The notes under the pieces were generated by a model. The model saw only the letters and a list, made by a program, of their open reading frames with translations. It made no database searches and was not told the origin of the DNA. Made by a program: the position numbers and the translations under genes. Below are positions 7,395-16,516 of a DNA stretch of 39,323 bases, in pieces (the first letter of the stretch is position 1; every line of letters starts with the position of its first letter). Origin of the DNA: Bryobacteraceae bacterium (lineage in GTDB: Bacteria > Acidobacteriota > Terriglobia > Bryobacterales > Bryobacteraceae); the NCBI GenBank assembly GCA_030039005.1, contig JASHQT010000568.1, forward strand, positions 1 through 39,323, given 5' to 3'.

Positions 7395-9542
7395 CTACTT
7401 CAAGTTCTTCTCGAAGAAATCCAGCAGGGTTGCAAGCATTTGCTTGCGAACAGGTCCGGTGACGCCGTGGGTCTTCGCGGTGTAAATCACCTGCTCGAAA
7501 ATCCTTCCGGAGTGCTCCAGCGCGTCGACCATTTGCGCGGTGTTTTGGAATAGGACGTTGTCGTCTTCGAAGTTGTGCACCAGCAGCAGCTTGCTCTTCA
7601 ACTTCGAGGCATACTCCACCGGCGAACTGGCGCGGTATCCGTCGGCATTCTCCGCAGGCAGTCCCAGGTAGCGCTCGGTGTAGATCGTGTCATAATTGCG
7701 CCAATTGGTCACCGGCGCGCCGGCAATCGCCGCGTGAAACGTGTCGGGCGAGTTTAAAACCGAATATAAGGTCATGAAGCCGCCGTAGCTCCAGCCGTAA
7801 ATCCCGATCCGCGCCGGGTCCACAAAGCCCTGCGCCACCAGGTATCGAACGCCTTCCAACTGATCGGCCAGCTCGGTTTTTCCGAAGCGCCGGTACAACG
7901 GGATCTCGAACGCGTGCCCGCGGCCCGATGCCCCGCGATTGTCCAGTTGCCAAACCACGAATCCCCGCGCGGCCAGCAGTTGGGCCCAGTCAGCGCCTTG
8001 CCAGGCGTTCACCACTTCCTGCTCGTCTGGTCCGCCGTACACGATCACGACCGCCGGATACTTTTCACCCGCGCGAAAATTCGCGGGCTTGATCAACCGG
8101 CCATAAAGCAAGGTGCCATCCTGCGCTTTGACCTCGGCGATTTCCGACGGCTGGAGCTCGTATTCATCGGCAAGCGAGCGGTTGGGAGTGCGGAACGTAG
8201 ACCATTTTTCGCCGCCGATGGAATAAACGTCGATCCGGGGAGGCTCGGTCAGCGAGGAGAACGTATCCAGATAGTTTTGCATCGTGGGCGAAAAGGAGAT
8301 GTCATGAATGCCCGATTCTCGGGTGATCCGTGTGCGATCCTTTCCGTTGAGTTTCACTGAATAAAGCTCTCGATCCAGAGGACTTGCTTCCGTGGATAGA
8401 AAGTAAACTTTTTGTTGAGATTCATCCACGCCGGCCAGATCAGTGACTTCCCAATTGCCTTCGGTGAGGCGTTTGCGCTGCTGTCCGGCCAGATTGTACA
8501 GGTACAAGTGACGAAAACCGTCGCGCTCGCTGCCCCACAAGAACTGATCCTTGCCGATAAAGCTGAACAAATTGTTCTGATTGATCCAGTACGGATCACT
8601 TTCCGAAAGAATCGGATGAGATATTCCGGAGCCTGCGTCGGCCAGCAATAGGTCCAGATGATTCTGCACGCGGTTCATGCGTTCGATGGCTAGGCGTGTG
8701 GAGTCGGGCGTCCAGTACACGCGCGAGAGGAGAAACCCGCGGGTCTCCCCGGTGTCCATCCAGCGGGTCGCGCCGCCGGTGGCCGCCACCACGCCCACGC
8801 GAACGTCGGCGTTGGGAGTTCCGGCTTGCGGGTAGCGCTCGGGCTCAAACAAAGCGCGCAGCCCGGTGAGCGAAACCTGCGGATACACGAGCTCGTGCGC
8901 CACGTCGAACTGCATATACGCGATGTCCTTGGAATCGGGTGACCACCAATAGGCCGTGCCGAGGTCGAGCTCCTCGGGGTACACCCAATCCAGCTCGCCG
9001 TTCAGCAGCGTCGCGGCGCCGTCGTCGGTGAGGCGGGTAAGCTGGCGCGTGGCAATGTCGAGGGTGTACAGATCGTGGCTGCGGCGGAAGGCAACGCGCA
9101 TGCCGTCGGGCGAGAGCTTGGGATCGTTCTCGGGTTCGGGAGTGGCGGTGAGCTGTTCCCAGGCACCGGTCGCCAGCGTAAACCAAAACAGGTCGCCGCG
9201 GACGGTGAGCAACAAGCGCTGGCCATCCGGACTCCATTCCAGCTTTTGCGCGCTCACGTTGCGATCCTGCCACTCGTAGCGGGTGAGTTCGGGCGGGGGA
9301 ACAGCGGCTTTTTCGAGCGGTTCAAGCGAGAGCAGCCTGCGCGCGGATTTGCTAGGGAGGTCGTACAACATGATGTCCGCGCCCTGAAAAAAGGCGAAGC
9401 TTTTTCCATCCGGCGCCCAGATTACCTGCGGCATCTCACGCTCACGGCCGTGCTCCATCAGGGTGTCGATGGTGACGGGTTTTTTCTGCGCCAGAACGGT
9501 AAGCGCCGTGAGGCAAGAGAGAACAAAAATGCGGGGGAACAC
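7395..9542 (-). CDS. Dipeptidyl peptidase IV-like prolyl peptidase (family S9), secreted
   Basis: A 715-aa protein from GTG 9542, with a signal peptide (about 1-19, ending TVLAQ). An N-terminal eight-bladed propeller (DPPIV_N) covers about 60-460, with SPDG-type blade motifs (WSPDGQRLL, LSPDGMRVA). The alpha/beta hydrolase domain covers about 480-715. The triad is Ser585 in GWSYGGF, Asp near 660-661 in FEDDNV and His692 in KTHGVTG. The family releases X-Pro dipeptides from peptide N-termini; substrate choice cannot be read here. It begins 16 bases after the TPR gene ends and is probably co-transcribed with it and the GT39 gene. The 3' end faces the FecR gene with a 6-base gap. The frame stays open upstream into the TPR region, but that is not a fusion. 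Confidence 0.92.
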   Translation of the reverse strand: MFPRIFVLSCLTALTVLAQKKPVTIDTLMEHGREREMPQVIWAPDGKSFAFFQGADIMLYDLPSKSARRLLSLEPLEKAAVPPPELTRYEWQDRNVSAQKLEWSPDGQRLLLTVRGDLFWFTLATGAWEQLTATPEPENDPKLSPDGMRVAFRRSHDLYTLDIATRQLTRLTDDGAATLLNGELDWVYPEELDLGTAYWWSPDSKDIAYMQFDVAHELVYPQVSLTGLRALFEPERYPQAGTPNADVRVGVVAATGGATRWMDTGETRGFLLSRVYWTPDSTRLAIERMNRVQNHLDLLLADAGSGISHPILSESDPYWINQNNLFSFIGKDQFLWGSERDGFRHLYLYNLAGQQRKRLTEGNWEVTDLAGVDESQQKVYFLSTEASPLDRELYSVKLNGKDRTRITRESGIHDISFSPTMQNYLDTFSSLTEPPRIDVYSIGGEKWSTFRTPNRSLADEYELQPSEIAEVKAQDGTLLYGRLIKPANFRAGEKYPAVVIVYGGPDEQEVVNAWQGADWAQLLAARGFVVWQLDNRGASGRGHAFEIPLYRRFGKTELADQLEGVRYLVAQGFVDPARIGIYGWSYGGFMTLYSVLNSPDTFHAAIAGAPVTNWRNYDTIYTERYLGLPAENADGYRASSPVEYASKLKSKLLLVHNFEDDNVLFQNTAQMVDALEHSGRIFEQVIYTAKTHGVTGPVRKQMLATLLDFFEKNLK

Positions 9543-9558
9543 TTGCTCAGATTGTAGC

Positions 9559-10343
9559 CTACAGGTGCGCGACGTCGAAGCTGTGCTCACGGAGCTGCAG
9601 CTTTGCCAACCCGCCGTAGTATCCGTCGGGGTCCAGCTCCGAGGCGAGGCGAAAATGGTCCGCCGCGGAGGAGGGTCTCTCGATCGCCAGCATCGCCATT
9701 CCGGCGCGCCAGTGAAATCCAGCCAGCTCGGGCTTATGTTTTGGATCGCCTTCGCGGGATCCCAACTCGATGGCTTGCTCCGATTCGGCGGCGTGACCCA
9801 GCAGGGCCAAAGCCCACGCCTGATTGCCGCGAATCCTGCCAGACCCCCTGAGATGAATCGTTCCGACAGTTCACTGCGGTGCTTCTTCAGGGCCTGCTGT
9901 GCAGCCGCGAGTGCCTGCCCAGGCAAGAGACCCTGGCGCAATCGCAACTCCGCGAAGCCGCTGAATGCCACCGAGCGGGTAGGCCTTAGCGCCGCCGCCA
10001 CTTCAAAGGATTGTTTGGCCTCTGGGTAACGGCCTAGCGCTAAGAGGACCAGTCCCAGACGCTCGTGCGCCACTAAGCGATCGGCGCGGCTGCGCGTCTG
10101 CTGTACCAACTCGCGCAAGATCACTTCGGCTTCCTGAGCCCGGCCCCAATAGAATAGGGCTCCCGCTTTCTGTAGCCGAACAACGTCGGTCGAAGACCAA
10201 CCCAGGGGGCCGTCGATCAGCTTCAGCGCTCGCCCATAATGGCATCGCTTAATTTCGCGATCCACGAGCGTATGGTAAAGGGAAAATTGAGTCCCCCAAA
10301 GGACCGCAATACCGGGGATTGTTGCTAGCCACCAGATGCTCAT
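9559..10343 (-). pseudogene. TPR-repeat protein, interrupted by a single-base frameshift
   Basis: The N-terminal part reads from ATG 10343 with a membrane anchor (about 5-24) and TPR-like helices (RAQEAEVILRELV, LLALGRYPEAKQSFEVAAAL). Near 9844-9848, a run of five C (G on the coding strand), the frame is lost. The rest of the TPR domain (NQAWALALLGHAAESEQAIE to the end) continues in another frame to the stop at 9559. One extra G in that run would join the parts into a 261-aa protein. Either this is a real frameshift or a homopolymer error in the sequence. It lies 11 bases after the GT39 gene and 16 before the S9 peptidase start, so it is probably the middle gene of an operon. Confidence 0.75.
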
Positions 10344-10354
10344 ATGGCTGCAGC

Positions 10355-11971
10355 TTAGAGGCGCGGGCGAAGCCCGGCGCGGGCACTCACGTTCGGCGCG
10401 TTCAGCTTATACACTGCCACGTGATCGGATGCAAACAGACGCTCGAAGCTTCCGGAGGCCATCGCCGCGGTCAATCCTTGCGTTCCCTTGGCGTTCAGAT
10501 CGCGATAATAATCGTCGGGCGTCAGCAACAGGTAATCGAGATCGTGGCTGCGCGCGAAATCCGGCAGGGAGGCCATCAGCTTTTCGATGGCGCGGCCGTC
10601 GGAGTGATATAGAAACTTCGGCGGGATGGGAAGGCGCGAGGCCTTGTGCCCGGTGTAAAGGAACATGAGGGGGTCTTCGTAAGCGTAAAGATTGGCGCCG
10701 GCCGGGACATGGCTGTCGATCCAGCGATAGGCCGACTCGCGCGCTTGGAAATCCGCGCGATAGGTCGCGAACAAATCCGGGATCACATGTGCCAGCCCGA
10801 AGACGGTGCAGAAAACCGCGAATGCGGCAAGGCCAGCAAGCAGAGTCCCAAAGCCCGCAACCGCAACCCGATCACCCAAGGCCGGTTTCGTCCACGCCGT
10901 TCGCAACGCGCCGCAGAGATTGCGAACTTCGGTGGCTAATCCGGCGAGCAGCAGCGGATACAACGGAAATACGAAGCGCTGATCCGGAGGGAAATGCCAT
11001 ACCAGCAGAATGGCCGCCATTCCGAGCGCGGCGAAGGGATATTGCAGCGCGCGGCGGCGTGCGGCCAGACGCACGCATCCCGCGATGGCGGCGATCGCGA
11101 TTACGCGCTCCAGGTGCTTCGAGCCGAAGGGAAGATCGAAGATCAGAAGCTTGCCGGCGCCTTGCAAAAAGCCGTCCAGGTTGTACCAGATCACTAGCGG
11201 CAGATCGCGCAATGGGACATTGTAGATCTGATAGCTGGTGTAGCTGGTGTAGTACATGGCCGCCGGGTCGCTCGAATGCGCCAGGTGGCGCGTCATCCAC
11301 CATTGCCATCCGGCGACCGCCGGAAGCATCGCGGCGGCAAAATACGCGGCTTTGCGAAAATGTTTTCGCAGCGCAAAGCACAGCGGGACTATGAGCAGCA
11401 GCGGAGCTGCGATGGATTTCACCAGATACGCGAGCGCTGCACAAATTCCCCCCGCGAGCGCGAGGCTCGCGGATGCCTCCGGCTTCATCGCGCGCTCGGC
11501 CAGAACCAGCGAAGCAAGCAATAGCGCGCTGAACAGCAGCTCCGGCATCAGCGAGAAGCTGAACACCACGACCACCGGACTCAGCGCGGCCATCAAAACC
11601 AAAACAATTCGTTCGCGGAAGGCAAATCCGTAATCGCGCAGGAACCACCAGAGCGCCGCGAGGAAAAGCGGCAAACAGAGCCAGGAAAATAGCGTAGCGA
11701 GCGGCAAATTCTCCGGAAAGTGGGGGTCGAGTTTCCAGATTCCGGAGAGGATTGCGGGATACAGCGGCGGATATTTGGTTTGATACGGCTCTCCGGGCAG
11801 GCTCTGGATGCGGTAACCCGAGCCCGTCGCCAGGCTGCGTGCCGAGACCCAATAGATGCTGTCGTCGTGATAAAAGCCCAGGTGCGGCATATCGCGGAGC
11901 GTCCAGGCGAAATACGCTGAGGGGATTAACGCCGCTCCGAGGACCGCGAGAGCGACGAAACCTTTCGTCAT
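10355..11971 (-). CDS. GT39/PMT_2-like integral membrane glycosyltransferase
   Basis: A 538-aa polytopic protein with about 10-12 membrane helices. The first lies at residues 4-25. The first outside loop carries FYHDDSIYWVSARSL and GEPYQTKYPPLYPAIL, the Asp-Asp and Tyr-Pro-Pro-Leu pattern typical of ArnT/PMT_2 (GT39/GT83) enzymes that use polyprenyl-phosphate sugars. A soluble C-terminal region of about 130 residues follows the last helix. ATG 11971 is chosen; a GGGGA lies just upstream, and in-frame TTG 11986 is less likely. It probably heads the operon with the TPR and S9 genes. The acceptor (lipid, glycan or protein) cannot be told. Confidence 0.8.
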   Translation of the reverse strand: MTKGFVALAVLGAALIPSAYFAWTLRDMPHLGFYHDDSIYWVSARSLATGSGYRIQSLPGEPYQTKYPPLYPAILSGIWKLDPHFPENLPLATLFSWLCLPLFLAALWWFLRDYGFAFRERIVLVLMAALSPVVVVFSFSLMPELLFSALLLASLVLAERAMKPEASASLALAGGICAALAYLVKSIAAPLLLIVPLCFALRKHFRKAAYFAAAMLPAVAGWQWWMTRHLAHSSDPAAMYYTSYTSYQIYNVPLRDLPLVIWYNLDGFLQGAGKLLIFDLPFGSKHLERVIAIAAIAGCVRLAARRRALQYPFAALGMAAILLVWHFPPDQRFVFPLYPLLLAGLATEVRNLCGALRTAWTKPALGDRVAVAGFGTLLAGLAAFAVFCTVFGLAHVIPDLFATYRADFQARESAYRWIDSHVPAGANLYAYEDPLMFLYTGHKASRLPIPPKFLYHSDGRAIEKLMASLPDFARSHDLDYLLLTPDDYYRDLNAKGTQGLTAAMASGSFERLFASDHVAVYKLNAPNVSARAGLRPRL

Positions 11972-12094
11972 GTGCCAGTCCCCCAATCCCTAATCGCCGA
12001 TCCCGCTCCGCTAAGCATCCAGTCTGAACCTATCAGTAAGTGCTCTAGTAACCAATCGGGGATTTGCCTTAGTAAGCAGAGTATTCTTGAGAGG

Positions 12095-13513
12095 ATGAAA
12101 CTTACCTTCTGGGGCGCGGCCCGCGAAGTGACCGGCTCCATGCACCAATTGACCATCGGCAGCAATTGCTACCTGCTGGATTGCGGCGAGTATCAGGGGC
12201 ATCGCAAGGAGGCCGCTGAACGCAACAAGCATTTTCCGTTCCCCTGCGCGGACGTTTCCGCCGTGATGCTGTCGCATGCGCACATCGATCACAGCGGCAA
12301 TCTTCCGCTGCTGGTGAAGAACGGCTTTCGGGGTCCGATTTATACCAGCCCGGCGACGGCCGATCTGTGCCGCCCGATGCTGGAGGACTCGGCGTCGCTG
12401 CAGGAACACGACGCGGCGTTTCTCAACAAGCGCCAGATGCGCCGCAAAGCGCTGAATGTCCCCGGCATTCCAGCGAACGGCGCGGTCGAGCCGCTTTATA
12501 CTACCGAGGACGCCGAAGCCACGTTTCCACTGTTCCACCCGGTTGCGATGCACACGCCCACCCCGGTGGGCACGGGAGTGGTCTATCAATCGTTCGAAGC
12601 CGGCCACATCTTCGGCTCGACCACCATGCTGCTGGAGCTGGAAGACGGCGGCCGCAAAGTGCGTCTCGGCTTTACCGGCGACCTGGGGCGGCCCGGCTTG
12701 CCCATCATTCGCGATCCCGAGCCGCTGCCGCAGCCCGACTACCTCATCCTGGAAAGCACCTACGGCAACCGCGTGCACGAACCCATCCAGTCGGTTTCGG
12801 CGAAGCTGGCCGAGATCGTCAACCGGACCTACCGTCGCGGCGGGAAAATGATTGTGCCGGCGTTTGCCGTGGGTCGAACGCAGCAGCTTGTTTTGATGTT
12901 GCATGAGCTGATCCAAGCCAACGCCGTCTCCCGTTTCCCGATTTTCGTCGATAGCCCTCTGGCTGTAAACGTTACCGAGGTGTTTCGTGCGCATCCCGAG
13001 CTTTACGACGAAGAAGCCCGCGTGTTTCTCGCCAACCATGGCGACCCTTTCGGCTTTCAATTGCTCACTTACGTGCGCGACGTGAACCAGTCCAAAGCCC
13101 TCAATGACCTGCACGGTCCGTTCATGATCGTTTCCGCGTCGGGAATGTGCGAAGGCGGCCGCGTGCTGCACCATCTGAAGAACAATATCGGCGATCCGCG
13201 CAACACCATTCTTCTGACCGGCTACCAGGCGGAAAACACGCTGGGCCGCAAGATCGAGGAGCAGTGGGATGAGGTCCCGATCTTCGGCGAGCCGATGCGC
13301 CTGCGCGCCGAGGTCCAGAAGCTCGACGCTTTGAGCGGTCACGCCGACCGGGAAGAGATGCTGGCCTGGATGAAGCCCATTGCGGCCGGACTCAAGAAAG
13401 TCTTCCTGGTGCATGGCGAGCCCGAACAACAAGGCCCGTTTGTAAAGGCCATCCAGGAACGTTACCGGCTGGAGGCGGTGGCGCCGGAGCGCAGCCAAAG
13501 TTTCGATCTGTAG
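12095..13513 (+). CDS. Beta-CASP metallo-beta-lactamase-fold RNA hydrolase
   Basis: A 472-aa protein of the RNA-processing exonuclease family (CPSF73/TTHA0252-like). The metal motif HAHIDHSG gives His61, His63, Asp65 and His66. Later ligand regions are FTGDLGRP and LSGHADREEM. The beta-CASP insert runs from about 210 to 390 with DSPLAVNVTEVF and the SASGMCEGGRV motif, and VHGE lies near the end. Members are zinc-dependent ribonucleases in the cytoplasm. The start is ATG 12095, where homologous N-termini (MKLTFWGAAREVTGS) begin; GAGAGG abuts the ATG, so initiation may be inefficient or use another signal. The frame is open back to 11972 without coding support. It is divergent from the GT39 gene. 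Confidence 0.9.
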   Translation: MKLTFWGAAREVTGSMHQLTIGSNCYLLDCGEYQGHRKEAAERNKHFPFPCADVSAVMLSHAHIDHSGNLPLLVKNGFRGPIYTSPATADLCRPMLEDSASLQEHDAAFLNKRQMRRKALNVPGIPANGAVEPLYTTEDAEATFPLFHPVAMHTPTPVGTGVVYQSFEAGHIFGSTTMLLELEDGGRKVRLGFTGDLGRPGLPIIRDPEPLPQPDYLILESTYGNRVHEPIQSVSAKLAEIVNRTYRRGGKMIVPAFAVGRTQQLVLMLHELIQANAVSRFPIFVDSPLAVNVTEVFRAHPELYDEEARVFLANHGDPFGFQLLTYVRDVNQSKALNDLHGPFMIVSASGMCEGGRVLHHLKNNIGDPRNTILLTGYQAENTLGRKIEEQWDEVPIFGEPMRLRAEVQKLDALSGHADREEMLAWMKPIAAGLKKVFLVHGEPEQQGPFVKAIQERYRLEAVAPERSQSFDL

Positions 13514-13572
13514 CGGTACTAAACCAAAGGTACTCTTTTGCTCTAAGGTTTTCTCCTCTACCGTTAAGGTGA

Positions 13573-13902
13573 ATGACGGAGAGCGATGCCGTTGCGCGGG
13601 AACGGAGCTCGATCACTCCGCTGCTCTGGCAGTATTTCTACCTGCAGGCGCTGGACTTCCTGACCACAATCGCATTTCTGGTTAATGGCGTGCGGGAAGG
13701 CAACCCCTTGGTGCGAGTAGCCTTGGGCGTCGGATCCAATCCCCTGGCCGGGCTCGTACTGGTGAAATTTCTGGCGATCCTGCTGGGCTTTTATTGCTGG
13801 CGGGCAGGCAAACGCCAACTGCTTGCGCGCATCAATTTGCTCTTCGCGGTATTGGTAGCCTGGAACCTGATCGCGCTGATCTTGAGCAGCACCAGTGTAT
13901 AA
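13573..13902 (+). CDS. Small DUF5658-like membrane protein
   Basis: A 109-aa protein with three predicted membrane helices at about 22-40, 58-76 and 85-105. The segment LDFLTTIAFLVNGVREGNPL matches what I recall of DUF5658 (LD..TT then E.NPL). The start is ATG 13573 with AAGGTGA four bases before it. It follows the beta-CASP gene by 59 bases on the same strand and could be co-transcribed. It ends 5 bases before the stop of the convergent TIGR03437 gene, leaving no room for a terminator between them. The function is unknown. Confidence 0.75.
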   Translation: MTESDAVARERSSITPLLWQYFYLQALDFLTTIAFLVNGVREGNPLVRVALGVGSNPLAGLVLVKFLAILLGFYCWRAGKRQLLARINLLFAVLVAWNLIALILSSTSV

Positions 13903-13907
13903 GTTAT

Positions 13908-16340
13908 CTATTTAATCGGCAGCGTCACCGTATTGCTATCCACTCCGTTAATGGTCACTAGTAACGGCACTGAGCTGCCACTGAGTCCGCTGGGCACTTG
14001 GAATTGCGTCGTCGTTACACCGGTGAAGCCGGGCGCGGCCGTGGATGAGCACGTCACCTTTTGGCCGCCCACGGTCAGGTCCACGGAATCGCTCACAGCG
14101 GGAGGCGGATTGGGTGGGAAGAAGCCGTCCAGCACCGGTTGTTGATAGGGGCCAAATCCGGTGCCGAGGAATGAGATGGTTTCCCCCGCGGTCGCGGGGC
14201 TGCTGGTGGTGATCGTCGAACCGTCAGCATGGAAGGCTAGCGCGTAAGCCGTCGAGCCGACCATGAACGAGAACAGTCCCGGTGCATCGCGCGCGACTGT
14301 CAGGTCTCCGGAAACGTTGGGCTGACCCGTGGTTTCAATCTCTAATGTGTAGTTGCCGTCCGCGAGGCCGGAAGGAAGCTGCGCGTTGATCTGCTGAGGC
14401 GACACGAAAATCAAGGGAAGGAACATGCCGTTGATGGTGACTGTGGTGCCGGCGAGGCTTTGCGAGAGCGGGTTCGTCGGACCAACCTGCACGGTGGACG
14501 CCAGGCTTTGTCCGAAAATCGAAATCAGGGAACCGGGCGCGACAGACGTGCTGGGCGTCGGCCCCGCGCCGTTCAGAATTCCCGCGGGGGCGATGTAGGG
14601 AACCGAGATCATGTTCGCCATTACGCCCTCGGGACCCGCCAGCGTCACCGTTCCCGAGGGGTAACTGCCGGACAGGTCGCCAGTCCAATGTCCGAACTTG
14701 AATCCCGGATTGGGCACCGCGGTCAGCGCCACCTGCGTGCCCTGCGGGTAATACGAATCGGAGGAAGAGGGCGAATATTTGAAACTCGATCCGTTGCTCG
14801 GGGTCGAAGCCGCGCTCAACTGATACATCGTGCTGTAGCCGGCCGTGATGGTGGCGTAATTCTGGCTGACCGTGATGGTGTGAGTGGACGCGCCTCCGTC
14901 GGACCAGCCGGTCAAATCGAGACGCGCGCCGGTTCCCAAGGAGATCTGGGTGGGAGCCGTCACCTGGAATGTGGCGCCGCCCTGGCGATCTACGTTACAG
15001 GGCGTGACGCAACTGCTGCCGTCAACTTGCAAGGTAAGGCCCGAAGGTGTGCTTTGCACCACCACGCGGTCGAGTTCGTTGTAGTCGGCGGTCAGCACAT
15101 ATCCGCCGTTGGCCATGGAGGAAGCCACGGCGACGGTCTGCGTCGCGGGCCCCTGGTTGGACCAGTTTTGGAACGAATAAACCCGGCCGTTGGACCCGGT
15201 CTGGCTAGCGGCCGCTGATACCTGGTGCGTGGTCCCCACGCCCCAAATGAAATCGTACGATCCGTAGTTCGGGTTTCCGTCAACCGTGAGTTGTAGCCCG
15301 GCCGGCGAGGTGACAAACGCCACCGGTACCCCTTGCACGAAATCCGCCGTCAGGACGGCTGTCGTGTTGGAACTGCCGGCGGTAAACAACGAATTCTGCG
15401 GCTGCCCGTTGCTCCACTGATTGAAGACCCACCAGTTGCCGCTTAAATCGCGCTGCGGAGTCACCCCGCTGATGTAGTGCGTGGACCCGGGAGCGTAGTA
15501 GAAATCACCAAAACAAACGGATGGAAATCCGAGCAGCGGAACCACCGGGATGGTTTCGTTATTCGGGCAGTTCGGCACGTCGTTTACAGTTCGCGTGTTT
15601 ACCGTATTGTGATCGATCAGCACTTGCAGTCCCAGCGGTGAAGTGAGGAACGACACCAGTTCGGCCGGCTCGAATTGCGGGACGATCGTGGTGGGACCGT
15701 TCACGGTAATCGCGGTCAGAAACGAGGTCGGTGTGGCACCGTTGATGGACCAGCCCTCGAATGCAAATCCGGGGTAGGGGTAGGCATTCAGCGTCACGTT
15801 GCTGCCGGCGGTAACAAACGCCGCGACCGACGACCAATAGCACGCCGTACCGATGTACACAACGCCGGGCGAGAACGCACCCGCGGGAATGGCCCCTGGC
15901 GCGCCGCAGGTGGGCGGCGATGAGGATGTGTTCGGATTCGGCTGCGTATAATAGCTCAGATTCACCTGATAACTCACGGTCACGGTGGCCGTGAACGAGG
16001 TTACAGCGGGGTTAGCCGTGATGGTCTGAATAGGCGACGTCGCCGGCTCCACAAGCCCGTTATTGTCCTGCCATCCGTTCAAGACCCACTGAGTCTTTCC
16101 ATTGAGGGACGTTTGCACCAGGCTCGCGGCCTGGCCAGGCAAGGGAGGATTGGTGATGAAGACGACATAGTGCGTGCTCCCCTGGGGCCAGAGAAACGTC
16201 ACGGCTTGAGTATAAGTCACGCCATCCACCTGAAAGAGCGGGCCCTGGGGATTGGCGGAAATGGTGATCGAGCTGGTGGTTTGTCCCTCTAAGCACAACG
16301 CGCCGAGGAAAAGCAGGAACAGTATGAGTAGCCGCTTCAT
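13908..16340 (-). CDS. Large secreted protein with tandem beta repeats and TIGR03437 (Solibacter) C-terminal domain
   Basis: An 810-aa protein with a signal peptide (MKRLLILFLLFLGALCLEGQ). Four related units of about 80-110 residues follow, each with a '[TN]P.G...VDG' strand, a 'W..GS.H' strand and a closing 'F..WS' strand; examples are SPAGLQLTVDG and TPSGLTLQVDG. They resemble the PEGA and bacterial Ig-like repeats of envelope proteins. A further unit (AVPNPGFKFGHWTGDLSGS) precedes the C-terminal 230 residues. Those match the Solibacter-specific domain TIGR03437: ILNGAGPTPSTSVAPGSLIS, FVSPQQINAQLPSGL and FLGTGFG. ATG 16340 gives the cleaner signal peptide; in-frame ATG 16361 is possible, and neither has a good ribosome site. 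The role is unknown. Confidence 0.88.
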   Translation of the reverse strand: MKRLLILFLLFLGALCLEGQTTSSITISANPQGPLFQVDGVTYTQAVTFLWPQGSTHYVVFITNPPLPGQAASLVQTSLNGKTQWVLNGWQDNNGLVEPATSPIQTITANPAVTSFTATVTVSYQVNLSYYTQPNPNTSSSPPTCGAPGAIPAGAFSPGVVYIGTACYWSSVAAFVTAGSNVTLNAYPYPGFAFEGWSINGATPTSFLTAITVNGPTTIVPQFEPAELVSFLTSPLGLQVLIDHNTVNTRTVNDVPNCPNNETIPVVPLLGFPSVCFGDFYYAPGSTHYISGVTPQRDLSGNWWVFNQWSNGQPQNSLFTAGSSNTTAVLTADFVQGVPVAFVTSPAGLQLTVDGNPNYGSYDFIWGVGTTHQVSAAASQTGSNGRVYSFQNWSNQGPATQTVAVASSMANGGYVLTADYNELDRVVVQSTPSGLTLQVDGSSCVTPCNVDRQGGATFQVTAPTQISLGTGARLDLTGWSDGGASTHTITVSQNYATITAGYSTMYQLSAASTPSNGSSFKYSPSSSDSYYPQGTQVALTAVPNPGFKFGHWTGDLSGSYPSGTVTLAGPEGVMANMISVPYIAPAGILNGAGPTPSTSVAPGSLISIFGQSLASTVQVGPTNPLSQSLAGTTVTINGMFLPLIFVSPQQINAQLPSGLADGNYTLEIETTGQPNVSGDLTVARDAPGLFSFMVGSTAYALAFHADGSTITTSSPATAGETISFLGTGFGPYQQPVLDGFFPPNPPPAVSDSVDLTVGGQKVTCSSTAAPGFTGVTTTQFQVPSGLSGSSVPLLVTINGVDSNTVTLPIK

Positions 16341-16405
16341 AGAGAACGCCGTTAATAACATCGGCTGTCTAGCGGAAAGCCTTTAGACAGAGAATCCAGG
16401 CGGTT

Positions 16406-16419
16406 CCAGGACTTCCTGG
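16406..16419. promoter_or_regulatory. Palindrome CCAGGA-CT-TCCTGG in the divergent control region
   Basis: A 14-base inverted repeat with perfect 6-base arms and a 2-base centre lies in the 176 bases between the divergent TIGR03437 (start 16340) and quinoprotein (start 16517) genes. The centre is too short for an RNA hairpin loop, which favours a protein-binding operator. It sits 10 bases before the triple repeat at 16429-16462. No regulator gene is adjacent. Confidence 0.4.
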
Positions 16420-16428
16420 CGCGCGGTT

Positions 16429-16462
16429 GCAAAGCAACGCCGCAAAGCAAGGCGCAAAGCAA
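16429..16462 (+). repeat. Three direct repeats of GCAAAGCAA upstream of the quinoprotein gene
   Basis: Identical 9-mers start at 16429, 16442 and 16454, so the periods are 13 and 12 bases. They lie 55-88 bases before the ATG at 16517. The regular spacing and position between divergent genes suggest binding sites for a regulator acting on one or both. A GC-rich segment (16463-16498) separates them from the ribosome site. The function is inferred; the repeats themselves are plainly visible. Confidence 0.55.
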
Positions 16463-16516
16463 ACCCGTGGCGCGGCCGGGCGCGCGGAGAGGCGGAGGGT
16501 GATAAAATCCTTCCCG

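Noticed and set aside
7395..10343. One open frame of 982 codons joining TPR and S9 peptidase regions
   Set aside because: The middle part (about 9550-9840) reads as nonsense in this frame, while the real TPR end lies in another frame and the peptidase has its own signal peptide at 9542. It is a frameshift artefact, not a fusion.
12011..13498. Long antisense frame (495 codons) opposite the beta-CASP gene
   Set aside because: It mirrors a clear enzyme gene in GC-rich DNA, has no recognisable motif and no start signals; a shadow frame.
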